DNA of 64,000 nucleotides from an uncultured Bacteroidales bacterium (lineage in GTDB: Bacteria > Bacteroidota > Bacteroidia > Bacteroidales > WCHB1-69). Below, in pieces: positions 34,289 to 42,256 of this stretch. The notes under the pieces were generated by a model. That model was not told the origin of the DNA, did no database searches, and saw only the letters and a program-made list of their open reading frames with translations. The first letter of the stretch is position 1. Each line of letters begins with the position of its first letter. The stretch is taken from contig CAJOKR010000025.1 of assembly GCA_905235135.1 (NCBI GenBank), forward strand, positions 26,954-90,953. The letters run 5' to 3'. Both the position numbers and the translations under genes were made by a program.

Positions 34289-35272
34289 ATGTTGAAAATT
34301 AGGACAATATTTGTACTGTTGGCGGCTGCGGTTATCCTGCTTCCGGCGTGCGACCGCACCAAGAAAACCCCGAAAGATACCCCACAAGCCACTGTCACCC
34401 TGCCGGCATTCGACAACGACTCCGCATACGCGTTCGTGAAGGCGCAGACCGATTTTGGACCGCGCGTGTTGGGCTCGGAAGCGCACGAAAACTGCCGCAC
34501 ATGGCTGTTGGGAAAACTGCGCGAGTATTGCGATACGGTTTACAACCAGACGTTTACGGCCAAAACTTACGACGGCAAATCGTGGCCTTGTGCCAACCTC
34601 ATTGGCAGTTTCGGTCCCGAAAAGACCAAGCGTATCGTTTTAGCCGCGCATTGGGATTCCCGTCCCTTTGCCGACCACGACCCGATTCCCGCCAACCGCG
34701 AAACCCCCATTGACGGGGCTAATGACGGAGCCAGCGGCGTGGGCGTGCTGCTCGAAATTGCCCGCCAACTGCATGAGAGCCAACCCAATGTGGGTGTGGA
34801 TATCGTCTTCTTCGATGCCGAGGACTACGGTCCGAGGGAGAGCGAAAGTGTACCGGGCGACTGGTGGGGACTCGGTGCCCAGTATTGGGCGAAAAATCCT
34901 CATATCCAAGGATATATGGCTAATTACGGCATTCTGCTCGACATGGTGGGCAGTCCGAACGCGCAGTTCATGCAGGAGCAGTTCTCCTTGCGGGATGCGC
35001 AGGACGTGGTGCGCAAGGTGTGGTCCACGGCCTACGAACTCGGTCACGGGCAGTACTTCCAGAACAAGCCCGGCGGCGTGATTACCGACGATCACTACTA
35101 TGTCAACAAATACGCCCCCTTCAAGATGATCGACATTATCCATTATGATGCGGCTTCCGGTACCGGCTTCGACCCCGTCTGGCATACCATGAACGACAAT
35201 ATCCAGCACATCGACCGGAATACGCTCGGTGTGGTGGGTACAACTTTATTGCAAGTCCTTAAAAACGAATAA
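34289..35272 (+). CDS. Glutaminyl-peptide cyclotransferase (M28-family fold), lipoprotein
   Basis: 327 residues from ATG 34289; the ORF-track start lies at the promoter and is rejected. Lipoprotein signal with lipobox LLPAC. Zinc-site motifs of the type II QC/M28 group are present: AAHWDSRPFADHD, DGANDGASGVGVLLEIAR and FFDAEDYG; HVQGY-like (HIQGYMANYGILLDMVG) and GGVITDDHYYVNKY follow. The layout closely resembles the periplasmic glutaminyl cyclase of Porphyromonas gingivalis. It turns N-terminal Gln into pyroglutamate; an M28 aminopeptidase is the alternative. lysC starts 6 bp later, so the two are co-transcribed. Nearly all signal peptidase I substrates in this window would expose Gln, giving this enzyme many clients. 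Confidence 0.87.
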   Translation: MLKIRTIFVLLAAAVILLPACDRTKKTPKDTPQATVTLPAFDNDSAYAFVKAQTDFGPRVLGSEAHENCRTWLLGKLREYCDTVYNQTFTAKTYDGKSWPCANLIGSFGPEKTKRIVLAAHWDSRPFADHDPIPANRETPIDGANDGASGVGVLLEIARQLHESQPNVGVDIVFFDAEDYGPRESESVPGDWWGLGAQYWAKNPHIQGYMANYGILLDMVGSPNAQFMQEQFSLRDAQDVVRKVWSTAYELGHGQYFQNKPGGVITDDHYYVNKYAPFKMIDIIHYDAASGTGFDPVWHTMNDNIQHIDRNTLGVVGTTLLQVLKNE

Positions 35273-35278
35273 CCTACG

Positions 35279-36550
35279 ATGAAAGTATTCAAATTCGGCG
35301 GCGCCTCCGTGAAGGACGCCCCAGCCATTGAAAATCTGAAAAACATCCTGCAACGTTATGAAAACGAGCAGCTTGTGGTGGTGATTTCCGCTATGGGCAA
35401 GACTACCAACTTCATGGAGAAGATGTTGGATGCCTATTACCATGCGCCGGAAAACGTCCCAGCTTTGCTTTCGGAACTGCGTACCCAGCACGAGTCTGTG
35501 GCAGAGCAGCTTATGGGTGCGGATAACTCCTTCCTGCCGCACTCCGAACGGATTTTTACGTTGCTGAACGAGCAGCTGCAGCGTCCCACGTCCGACAATT
35601 TCGATTACGACTATGACCGTATCGTCAGTTTCGGCGAACTGCTCTCCACGACGTTGATTGCCACCTATCTGAACACGCAAGGCATTGAGACGCAGTGGCT
35701 TGATGCACGACAGCTGGTGCGTACGGATAATACCTACCGCGAGGGTCATGTCGATTGGGCGGTGACGCAGAAGCTGGTCTGCAATACTATCAACCCCTAC
35801 TTCCAGAACCGCACCCACGGCATTGTGCTGACGCAGGGCTTTATCGCGGGCACAGCCGAAAACCAGACCACCACCCTCGGGCGCGAGGGGTCCGACTATT
35901 CTGCGGCTATCTTAGCTTATGCGCTTGATGCTGAGTGTGTTACGGTGTGGAAAGACGTCCCCGGCATCCTCAATGCTGACCCGAAACGGTTCGCCGATGC
36001 GGTCAAAATCGACAAACTGACCTACCACGAGACCGTTGAATTGGCCTATTATGGTGCGAGCGTTATCCATCCGAAAACGCTTAAGCCGCTGCATAACAAG
36101 CAGATACCGTTGTTCGTCAAATCCTTCTTCCATCCGGAGACTGAGGGCAGCATGATTACGAAGGATGCCGATCTGACGGAAGTCCCTTCATTTATCGTGA
36201 AAGACAACCAGCTGCTGATTTCGGTCTCCCCGCGTGACTTTTCCATTATCGGGGTGGAGAATCTCTCCATCATTTTGGACATTCTGGCAAAATATCGCGT
36301 CAAAATCAACCTGATTCAGAATTCCGCGCTCACCTTCTCGGTCTGCACCGACAATGTGCCGTTGCGGCTCAAACCTTGTATCGAGGCCTTGCAGGAGGAG
36401 TTCATTGTCAAGTTTAACGATGGCATACGGTTGGTGACCATCCGTCATTATGATGCAGAGTCTGAGAAGACTATTCTAAATATGTTTGATAATGAGGAAG
36501 TTATAATCCGACAGAGCAATCGACATACCATTCAAATGATTCTGAAATAA
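35279..36550 (+). CDS. lysC: Aspartate kinase
   Basis: 423 residues. N-terminal MKVFKFGGASVKDA, the kinase core with TLGREGSDYSAAILAYAL and VTVWKDVPGILNADPKRF, and TYHETVELAYYGASVIHPKTLKPL; two ACT-type regulatory segments follow from about residue 300 (LLISVSPRDFSIIG ...). No homoserine dehydrogenase is fused. It phosphorylates aspartate, the first step toward lysine, diaminopimelate, threonine and methionine. It is 6 bp after the glutaminyl cyclase gene. Confidence 0.94.
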   Translation: MKVFKFGGASVKDAPAIENLKNILQRYENEQLVVVISAMGKTTNFMEKMLDAYYHAPENVPALLSELRTQHESVAEQLMGADNSFLPHSERIFTLLNEQLQRPTSDNFDYDYDRIVSFGELLSTTLIATYLNTQGIETQWLDARQLVRTDNTYREGHVDWAVTQKLVCNTINPYFQNRTHGIVLTQGFIAGTAENQTTTLGREGSDYSAAILAYALDAECVTVWKDVPGILNADPKRFADAVKIDKLTYHETVELAYYGASVIHPKTLKPLHNKQIPLFVKSFFHPETEGSMITKDADLTEVPSFIVKDNQLLISVSPRDFSIIGVENLSIILDILAKYRVKINLIQNSALTFSVCTDNVPLRLKPCIEALQEEFIVKFNDGIRLVTIRHYDAESEKTILNMFDNEEVIIRQSNRHTIQMILK

Positions 36551-36590
36551 AATATACGAAATCGTCGCTTGATTTATTAAAACAAAAATG

Positions 36591-36598
36591 TATCTTTG
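36591..36598 (+). promoter_or_regulatory. Promoter of the thioredoxin-like T9SS protein
   Basis: TTG at 36569, 19 bp, then TATCTTTG: a full -33/-7 match, about 49 bp upstream of the ATG. Confidence 0.7.
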
Positions 36599-36646
36599 CA
36601 GGCATAAAATTATGAACATATATCATTATTAATTAAACCCAATTTT

Positions 36647-38296
36647 ATGAAAAAGTTATCCTTATTACTTTGCATTTGCGCGATGACTTTGGCCAGTTTT
36701 GCGCAGCTGCCGAATGGGACTTATGCTCCCGCTTTTACCGGTTATGAGATTAACAAAACGACCGGTTCCATCATCACAGATAACCCCATTACGCTGTATG
36801 ACCTCACTGATGCAGGTTATGTGGTTTACATGGATGTCTTCGCCACTTGGTGTCCTCCGTGCTGGAGCTTCCACACGGGCGGTCATCTGGAGAATCTCTA
36901 TTCCCAGTATGGTCCTACCGGCACCAATGAGGTGCGCGTGTTGGCTATCGAGGGCAGCAACGGCAACTATGCTTCTTTGAGCGGCACTGGCCCCGATGCT
37001 GGCGGTAGCGCCACGCAGGGCAACTGGCTGGCTGGTGTGGAATATCCCGTCATTCCCTTGAAGATGTCTCCGAACACCACCCAATTCGACAGCGATTATG
37101 CCATTGCCTACTTCCCCACCGTCTATATGGTTTGCCCGAACCGTCTGGTTTATGAGGTGGGCCAGCAGTCCACGGCCAACCTGTATGCTGCAAGAAGCAC
37201 CTGTCCCCAATTCGACAACACTCAGGTTGACAACGCTTTGCTCCTCACTTCCGGCGGCCTTGACGCCGTTTACTACTGCTCCTGCTCCGCCAACCCGACC
37301 GTTGACCTGCAGAATGTGGGTTCCGCGACGCTGACTTCCGCGACGCTGACCATCGAATTTGACGGTCAGACCACGACCTACGACTGGACGGGTTCTCTGG
37401 CTACCTACGAGAAAGCTACGGTTACGTTGCCTCAAATCACCTCCAGCGTTGACGGCGCACACACCTACACGGTAACTGTCACTACGGTGAACGGCGTGGC
37501 GGATCCCGACACCGCTTGGAACACCATCGCTTCCACTTTCAATGTGGCTATCAGTCCTACCTCCTCTTCCATCGACGAAGATTTCAGCAACGGCATCCCC
37601 TCCGACTGGAGCAATTCTGACGGTCTGTTGCAAACGTACACCCTTAACGGTAATCACGGCACAGCGGTGGTTTTCGCTGCATACAACTACGATAGCGGTA
37701 CCACTTCGGAACTCTATCTGCCGTTTGAGAACCTGTCCAGCCTCACCAATCCCGTTTTGGTCTTCGATTTGGCCCACAAACGCTATAACGCCAATTATTC
37801 CGAGAGACTGCGCGTGCTCTATTCCACCAATTGTGGTGCTACCTGGCAGTCCTTGTACACCAAGTCCGGCAACAATCTGTCAACCTCTTCCGGCAATACA
37901 ACCAGCAGCTTCATTCCCACCGATGACCAATGGCGTGATGAAATCATTGATCTGTCTGGCATTACGGATAATGACGATGTTGTCATCAAATTCGAGTTCA
38001 GAAGCGGTTACGGCAATAATGTCTGGATCGACAATGTGAGAGTGATGAACGGCACCGGCATCGAAGAAATCGCCAACGATGTGAATGTCTATCCGAATCC
38101 GGCCACCGATAAGATCAACATCACCACTCCGGACAACGTGCTCCGCGTGGAGATCTTCAACATGCAGGGCCAGCTCGTGAAGGCTGAAGCCGGCGAAGTG
38201 AACAGCATCTCTGTGAAAGACCTCGCCAACGGCGTTTACACCTTGAAGCTGACGACCGACAACGGTACCTCAATTCACAAGATTGTGAAGAAGTAA
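36647..38296 (+). CDS. T9SS-secreted protein with thioredoxin-like domain
   Basis: 549 residues. Signal peptide ends LASFA with Gln at +1. A thioredoxin-like domain (about 40-190) has the redox motif TWCPPCW after VVYMDVFA. A cleaved-adhesin/MAM-like beta-sandwich follows (about 305-472: DEDFSNGIPSDWSN ... WIDNVRVMNG). A type A sorting domain ends the protein (VNVYPNPATDKINI ... GVYTLKLTTDNG). It is probably a surface redox or binding protein; which substrate it serves is not visible. It has its own promoter and a strong terminator. Confidence 0.88.
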   Translation: MKKLSLLLCICAMTLASFAQLPNGTYAPAFTGYEINKTTGSIITDNPITLYDLTDAGYVVYMDVFATWCPPCWSFHTGGHLENLYSQYGPTGTNEVRVLAIEGSNGNYASLSGTGPDAGGSATQGNWLAGVEYPVIPLKMSPNTTQFDSDYAIAYFPTVYMVCPNRLVYEVGQQSTANLYAARSTCPQFDNTQVDNALLLTSGGLDAVYYCSCSANPTVDLQNVGSATLTSATLTIEFDGQTTTYDWTGSLATYEKATVTLPQITSSVDGAHTYTVTVTTVNGVADPDTAWNTIASTFNVAISPTSSSIDEDFSNGIPSDWSNSDGLLQTYTLNGNHGTAVVFAAYNYDSGTTSELYLPFENLSSLTNPVLVFDLAHKRYNANYSERLRVLYSTNCGATWQSLYTKSGNNLSTSSGNTTSSFIPTDDQWRDEIIDLSGITDNDDVVIKFEFRSGYGNNVWIDNVRVMNGTGIEEIANDVNVYPNPATDKINITTPDNVLRVEIFNMQGQLVKAEAGEVNSISVKDLANGVYTLKLTTDNGTSIHKIVKK

Positions 38297-38312
38297 GTTC
38301 AATCAATAAAAC

Positions 38313-38344
38313 AAAAAAAGGCCGACGAACGTCGGCCTTTTTTT
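38313..38344. terminator. Bidirectional terminator
   Basis: Stem AAAGGCCGAC/GTCGGCCTTT with a GAAC loop and flanking A/T runs, shared by two convergent T9SS cargo genes. Confidence 0.93.
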
Positions 38345-38347
38345 GTT

Positions 38348-40039
38348 TTATTGATGTACAATCTTTCGGAGGATTTCGTGGCCGTTAGAGGTTTTGATGT
38401 GGAGGATGTAGGTGCCGGAGGGAAGGGAGCGGAAATCCAAATTGTTGATGTTGTCCCGTTGTAGGGGCGAATAATTATTCGCCCCTACGGCACGGCCTTG
38501 TATGTCATAAAGGGAGATGTTGACGATTCCCAAATCGCCGTTAATCTCCACCGTCACGAAATCCTTCGCGGGGTTTGGGTAAATAGAGATGGCATTTTCA
38601 TAGTCGTCAATTCCAACGTGCTGGGACAGTTGTACGTTTTGGATGACCTTCTGGCCGTCCGCCACATTGGCGACAATCGTTTTCGGGAGGTAGCCCTCGG
38701 CGGAATAGGTGACTGCATACTGACCACCCTTGATGGGACGGTGGTAGTCGCCGTGCGGCAGGGAGGTCTCCACGTAGGAATGGTCGAGGTCGTGGTCGGC
38801 GATATAGATAATCGCTTCAAGCGGCTCGCCCGTCAGCGAATCGGTGACTGTGCCGTGGATGCCATGGTTCGCCTCCCCGATAAAGTTCAGCAAAGCACGG
38901 TACGCAAAGCTCCAATAATACGGTAAGTAGTTGGTCGATAAAACTTTACTGTCGCAAACCTCAATGGTGACGTGGCGCGTGCCGAGATACCAGTTGTGGT
39001 AGTCCTGCATGGAGCCGGTAATGACATACCAGTCGCCACCCTCGGTGACACCGTTATCTTCCTCCGTCATGTAGGTGCTGTGGTAAGACTGGCAGGTGTC
39101 GGCATACCGGTGTCCTACATACTCCCACCAGGCAGCGTCGGCATGACTGTGTTGCCACGACATCCAAAAGTCCCACGGATAGTTGAAAACTTCCGCACCG
39201 CCGTGTAGGTTGGCCGCCAAAGTGAGGTTGTGTGCCTGCATGAACTGCATCATTGCCTGCACCTCGGGTTCGTCCTCGTTTTCTTTCGCGGGGTTCTGTC
39301 CTGCCCATGGGAACGAGCGATTCAGATCAATCCCGTGAAGGTTTTCCCGAATCGAAATTGGCGAGGAGTTGATTTGGTCGTCGGAGGTGTAATAGGTACC
39401 GTCGGGGTTGTGCAGCGGACAAATCCAAATGTCCACATTGTTGACTAACTCGGTGACGTATGCGTCTGTGTTGTAGTTGGTTAGCAGATAGTCGATAAGC
39501 CTCAGCATCATGTAGTAGCCCACCACCTCGTCGCCGTGGATGGTGGAGGAGTAGAAGATGGATGGCTTTCCCTCGCTACCGCTGAGGTCGTTGCTGATGT
39601 GGGCGCATAGGATTTTGCGTCCTCCCGGTGTCGCGGCCAAGATGGTGTCAATCTCGCAAAGCTGCGGGTAGCGCGTCCGGAAGGTGTCCATCATGGCGGT
39701 ATAGGTGCTGTAGGTCGGATAGCGCCTCCAGGAGGAGGTCATCTGCTCGTAGCTATTGGCCATCTGCACGTTGGCGCGGGTCTGCGGTACAGTCGTATAG
39801 GGGATGCCCTTTGCTAAGAAGTTGTCGAAATCCCTGTACGACAGACAGATGCGGGTGTTGAAGGTGTTGTCTGTGTTACGCTGCACACGGTCCACGGAGA
39901 ACTCCCGCGACAGCGACTGCAGCGTGGCAGCGTCTAAGACGGTCTCCACGTAGGTGCTGGGATAGGTCAGCGTGGTGTTTTGCGCTGACGCGGAGATGGT
40001 GAGGATGATGGCGATGATTAGGGTAATAGGTTTTTTCAT
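38348..40039 (-). CDS. Zinc carboxypeptidase (M14) with T9SS sorting domain
   Basis: 563 residues from ATG 40039; the ORF-track extension of 39 codons reads through a tandem repeat and is rejected. Signal peptide MKKPITLIIAIILTISASA, Gln at +1. M14 zinc motif STIHGDEVVGYYM, NPDGTYY, substrate-site RSFPWAGQNP, and NLHGGAEVFNYPWD; catalytic Glu in HVTIEVCDSK. A carboxypeptidase-regulatory-like sandwich (about 415-490) and a type A sorting domain follow (ISIYPNPAKDFVTV). Inside the sorting domain the residues VGANNYSPLQ are encoded by a 28-bp palindrome, in frame. Cleaves C-terminal residues of peptides outside the cell. Confidence 0.9.
   Translation of the reverse strand: MKKPITLIIAIILTISASAQNTTLTYPSTYVETVLDAATLQSLSREFSVDRVQRNTDNTFNTRICLSYRDFDNFLAKGIPYTTVPQTRANVQMANSYEQMTSSWRRYPTYSTYTAMMDTFRTRYPQLCEIDTILAATPGGRKILCAHISNDLSGSEGKPSIFYSSTIHGDEVVGYYMMLRLIDYLLTNYNTDAYVTELVNNVDIWICPLHNPDGTYYTSDDQINSSPISIRENLHGIDLNRSFPWAGQNPAKENEDEPEVQAMMQFMQAHNLTLAANLHGGAEVFNYPWDFWMSWQHSHADAAWWEYVGHRYADTCQSYHSTYMTEEDNGVTEGGDWYVITGSMQDYHNWYLGTRHVTIEVCDSKVLSTNYLPYYWSFAYRALLNFIGEANHGIHGTVTDSLTGEPLEAIIYIADHDLDHSYVETSLPHGDYHRPIKGGQYAVTYSAEGYLPKTIVANVADGQKVIQNVQLSQHVGIDDYENAISIYPNPAKDFVTVEINGDLGIVNISLYDIQGRAVGANNYSPLQRDNINNLDFRSLPSGTYILHIKTSNGHEILRKIVHQ
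38461..38488. repeat. 28-bp family palindrome, copy Q1 (translated in the M14 sorting domain)
   Basis: Arms GTAGGGGCG/CGCCCCTAC around core AATAATTATT. Read on the minus strand it codes VGANNYSPLQ in frame, between the DIQGR strand and the LDFRSLPSGTY strand of the sorting domain. Confidence 0.93.
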
Positions 40040-40054
40040 AGGTCTGTTTCTATT

Positions 40055-40163
40055 TTTCTGTAAACGCCCCACACTGCGGGTCTTTCTGTAAACGCCCCAC
40101 ACTGCGGGTCTTTCTGTAAACGCCCCACACTGCGGGTCTTTCTGTAAACGCCCCACACTGCGG
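40055..40163. repeat. 28-bp tandem repeat, 3.9 copies
   Basis: Unit TTTCTGTAAACG + CCCCACACTGCGGGTC, three full copies and a partial fourth. The CCCCACACTGCGG part matches one arm of the adjacent three-hairpin element E2, so the array looks like amplification of its end. It lies in the leader of the M14 gene. Confidence 0.92.
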
Positions 40164-40230
40164 CTTCGCCTTGTGTGGGGTTAATTGCGCTTCGCGCGTT
40201 TTGCCCCTCCGGGGCTGCTTAAGGAATTAT
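40151..40230 (-). repeat. Three-hairpin GAA-triloop element, copy E2
   Basis: On the minus strand: GCCCC-GGA-GGGGC, GCGC-GAA-GCGC, and CCCCACAC ... GTGTGGGG with inner GGC-GAA-GCC. The same order and linkers as E1 (AAAAC, AATTAA). It lies between the end of uvrC and the start of the M14 gene, in the same direction as both. Confidence 0.75.
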
Positions 40231-40240
40231 ATCTCATAAC

Positions 40241-42028
40241 TCATAATTTCGAAAGGTACGCCTTAAGGTCGGCGGCCTTTTTGGGGCCGATGACGGCGGC
40301 GAGGTCGGATTCGGGGACGGTGGTGATTTTGGAGACGCTCTTGAATTCTTTCAACAGTTTGGTCTTGAGTACTTTGCCGATGCCGGGAGCGTCGTCTAAT
40401 ATGGAGGCGATGCTGGTTTTGCCACGGCGTTTGCGGTGGTGGGTGATGCCGAAACGGTGTACCTCGTCACGGACGTGCTGGAGGAGCTTTTGCGCCTCGG
40501 ACCGTTTGTCGATATAGACGGGCACATCGTCGCCCACCTTGTAGATGTCCTCCAACCGTTTGGCGATGCCCACCATCATGAGGCGGTCTTCGATGTGGAG
40601 GGCGATGATGGCGTTCCAGGCGGCACGAAGTTGTCCCTTTCCGCCGTCAATGACCACGAGGTCGGGAAGAGGCTTTCCCTCCTCCAAAAGTCTATGGTAG
40701 CGACGGTAGATGACCTCCTCCATGGAGGCGAAATCGTCTGCCCCGACTACGGTTTTGATGTTAAAATGGCGGTATTCGCTTTTGGCGGGTTTCCCGTCGA
40801 TGAAGCAGCTCATGGCGGCCACGGGATCCTCGCCCTGGGTGTTGGAGTTATCGAAACATTCGATGCGGCGCGGCAATGTCTTCATCCCAAGTGCCTCTTG
40901 CAACGCGAGCAGCACCCGCTGGTTGCGACGGTCGGGGTCCACAAGATCCTGCCGCTTTTTCTTTTCCAACATGTAGAAATGGGCGTTGCGGGCGGCAAGT
41001 TCGAGCAGTTTGCGCTTGTCGCCGCGCTGGGGGACTTGCAAATCCATATCGTCGGGGGCGATTTCCGGCGTGAAGGGCACCAACAGGGTGGGGGAGAGTC
41101 CGCCCACGCGCTCCCGGATGTCGAGGATGGCGGTCCAAAGGGCATCCTCGCGGGTGGTCTCCATGCGGTTGTCAATTTCGAGGGTATGTGCCTGTACAAT
41201 AGCCCCGTCAATCACCCGCAAGAAGCTGACATACGCGCAGTTGTCTTCCAAATCCTCCTCCATCCCGAATGCATCCATGTCGGTGAGCGATGGGTTCACC
41301 ACCACTGACTTGCCGATGAAATTCTCTAAAACGTCGATCTTGCGTTTTATCTCGCCCGCCTGTTCGAATTTCAACTCGTCGGCATAGCGCATCATCTCTT
41401 CGCGCAGCTGTCTGACAACCTCCCGTCGGTTCCCTTTGAGAATCTGCATGGCCTTCTCGATATTGGCCTGGTAGTCGGCAGCGTTGATGAGCCCGCAGCA
41501 GGGTGCGGCGCACTTTTTGATCTGGTATTGGATGCAGGGGCGGTCGTTGTTGCGGAGGATTTTGCAGTTGCGCAGAGGAAACATTTCGTGGATGAGGTCG
41601 AGCAGGATGTTCATCTGCTTAACTGAGGAGTAAGGACCGAAAAGATGCATGGTGGCGGGGTCGGGACGGCGCGTGGGGAAAACCCTCGGGAATTCCTCTC
41701 GGGTGACCGCAATCCACGGGTAGCTCTTGTCGTCCTTCAGCATGATGTTGTACCTCGGCTTGAACTGCTTGATCATGCTGTTTTCTAATAGCAGGGCCTC
41801 CCATTCGCTATCGACCACCACCGTCTCGATGTCGCGGATTTTCGTCACCAGCATCCGCACTTTCGGCGAATCGTGATCCTTGTTGAAATAAGATGACACC
41901 CGCCGTTTCAGCCGCTTCGCCTTCCCGACATAGATAACCGTGCCCTTGTCGTCGTAGAAGCGATATACGCCCGGCTTCTCCGGCAAGGTCTTCAGAATCA
42001 GTTTGATATTTTCGGGTGTCTCTTTCAA
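40241..42028 (-). CDS. uvrC: Excinuclease ABC subunit C
   Basis: 595 residues, normal length. GIY-YIG nuclease domain at the N-terminus (PGVYRFYDDKGTVIYVGKAKRLKRRVSSYF), a Cys cluster region, a UVR segment (REEMMRYADELKFEQAGEIKRKIDVLEN), the RNase H-like nuclease with IECFDNSNTQGEDPVAAMSCFIDGKP, and C-terminal helix-hairpin-helix DDAPGIGKVLKTKLL. Makes both incisions in nucleotide excision repair. Start codon is TTG, directly abutting a large TTTAAGG array that contains in-frame stops. Confidence 0.96.
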   Translation of the reverse strand: MKETPENIKLILKTLPEKPGVYRFYDDKGTVIYVGKAKRLKRRVSSYFNKDHDSPKVRMLVTKIRDIETVVVDSEWEALLLENSMIKQFKPRYNIMLKDDKSYPWIAVTREEFPRVFPTRRPDPATMHLFGPYSSVKQMNILLDLIHEMFPLRNCKILRNNDRPCIQYQIKKCAAPCCGLINAADYQANIEKAMQILKGNRREVVRQLREEMMRYADELKFEQAGEIKRKIDVLENFIGKSVVVNPSLTDMDAFGMEEDLEDNCAYVSFLRVIDGAIVQAHTLEIDNRMETTREDALWTAILDIRERVGGLSPTLLVPFTPEIAPDDMDLQVPQRGDKRKLLELAARNAHFYMLEKKKRQDLVDPDRRNQRVLLALQEALGMKTLPRRIECFDNSNTQGEDPVAAMSCFIDGKPAKSEYRHFNIKTVVGADDFASMEEVIYRRYHRLLEEGKPLPDLVVIDGGKGQLRAAWNAIIALHIEDRLMMVGIAKRLEDIYKVGDDVPVYIDKRSEAQKLLQHVRDEVHRFGITHHRKRRGKTSIASILDDAPGIGKVLKTKLLKEFKSVSKITTVPESDLAAVIGPKKAADLKAYLSKL

Positions 42029-42250
42029 GGGTTTAAGGTTTAAGGTTTAAGGTTTAAGGTTTAAGGTTTAAGGTTTAAGGTTTAAGGTTTAAGGTTTAAG
42101 GTTTAAGGTTTAAGGTTTAAGGTTTAGGTTTAAGGTTTAAGGTTTAAGGTTTAAGGTTTAAGGTTTAAGGTTTAAGGTTTAAGGTTTAAGGTTTAAGGTT
42201 TATGGTTTGAGGTTTCAAGTCTCAAGTCTTAAGTCTCAAGTCTCAAGTCT
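42029..42250. repeat. Long 7-bp array: about 26 TTTAAGG units, then AAGTCTY
   Basis: The largest heptad array in the window. It starts at the uvrC TTG codon, keeps the 7-bp phase with one shortened unit (about 42121-42127), and changes to AAGTCTC/AAGTCTT units from about 42214 until the stop of the next gene. Confidence 0.95.
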
Positions 42251-42256
42251 TAAGTC

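Noticed and set aside
40040-40156. 39-codon N-terminal extension of the M14 carboxypeptidase
   Set aside because: It translates the 28-bp tandem repeat, and a standard signal peptide begins at ATG 40039.
42029-42213. Telomere-like or CRISPR-like array
   Set aside because: TTTAAGG resembles plant telomere repeats by chance; there are no spacers as in CRISPR, and no cas genes in the window.
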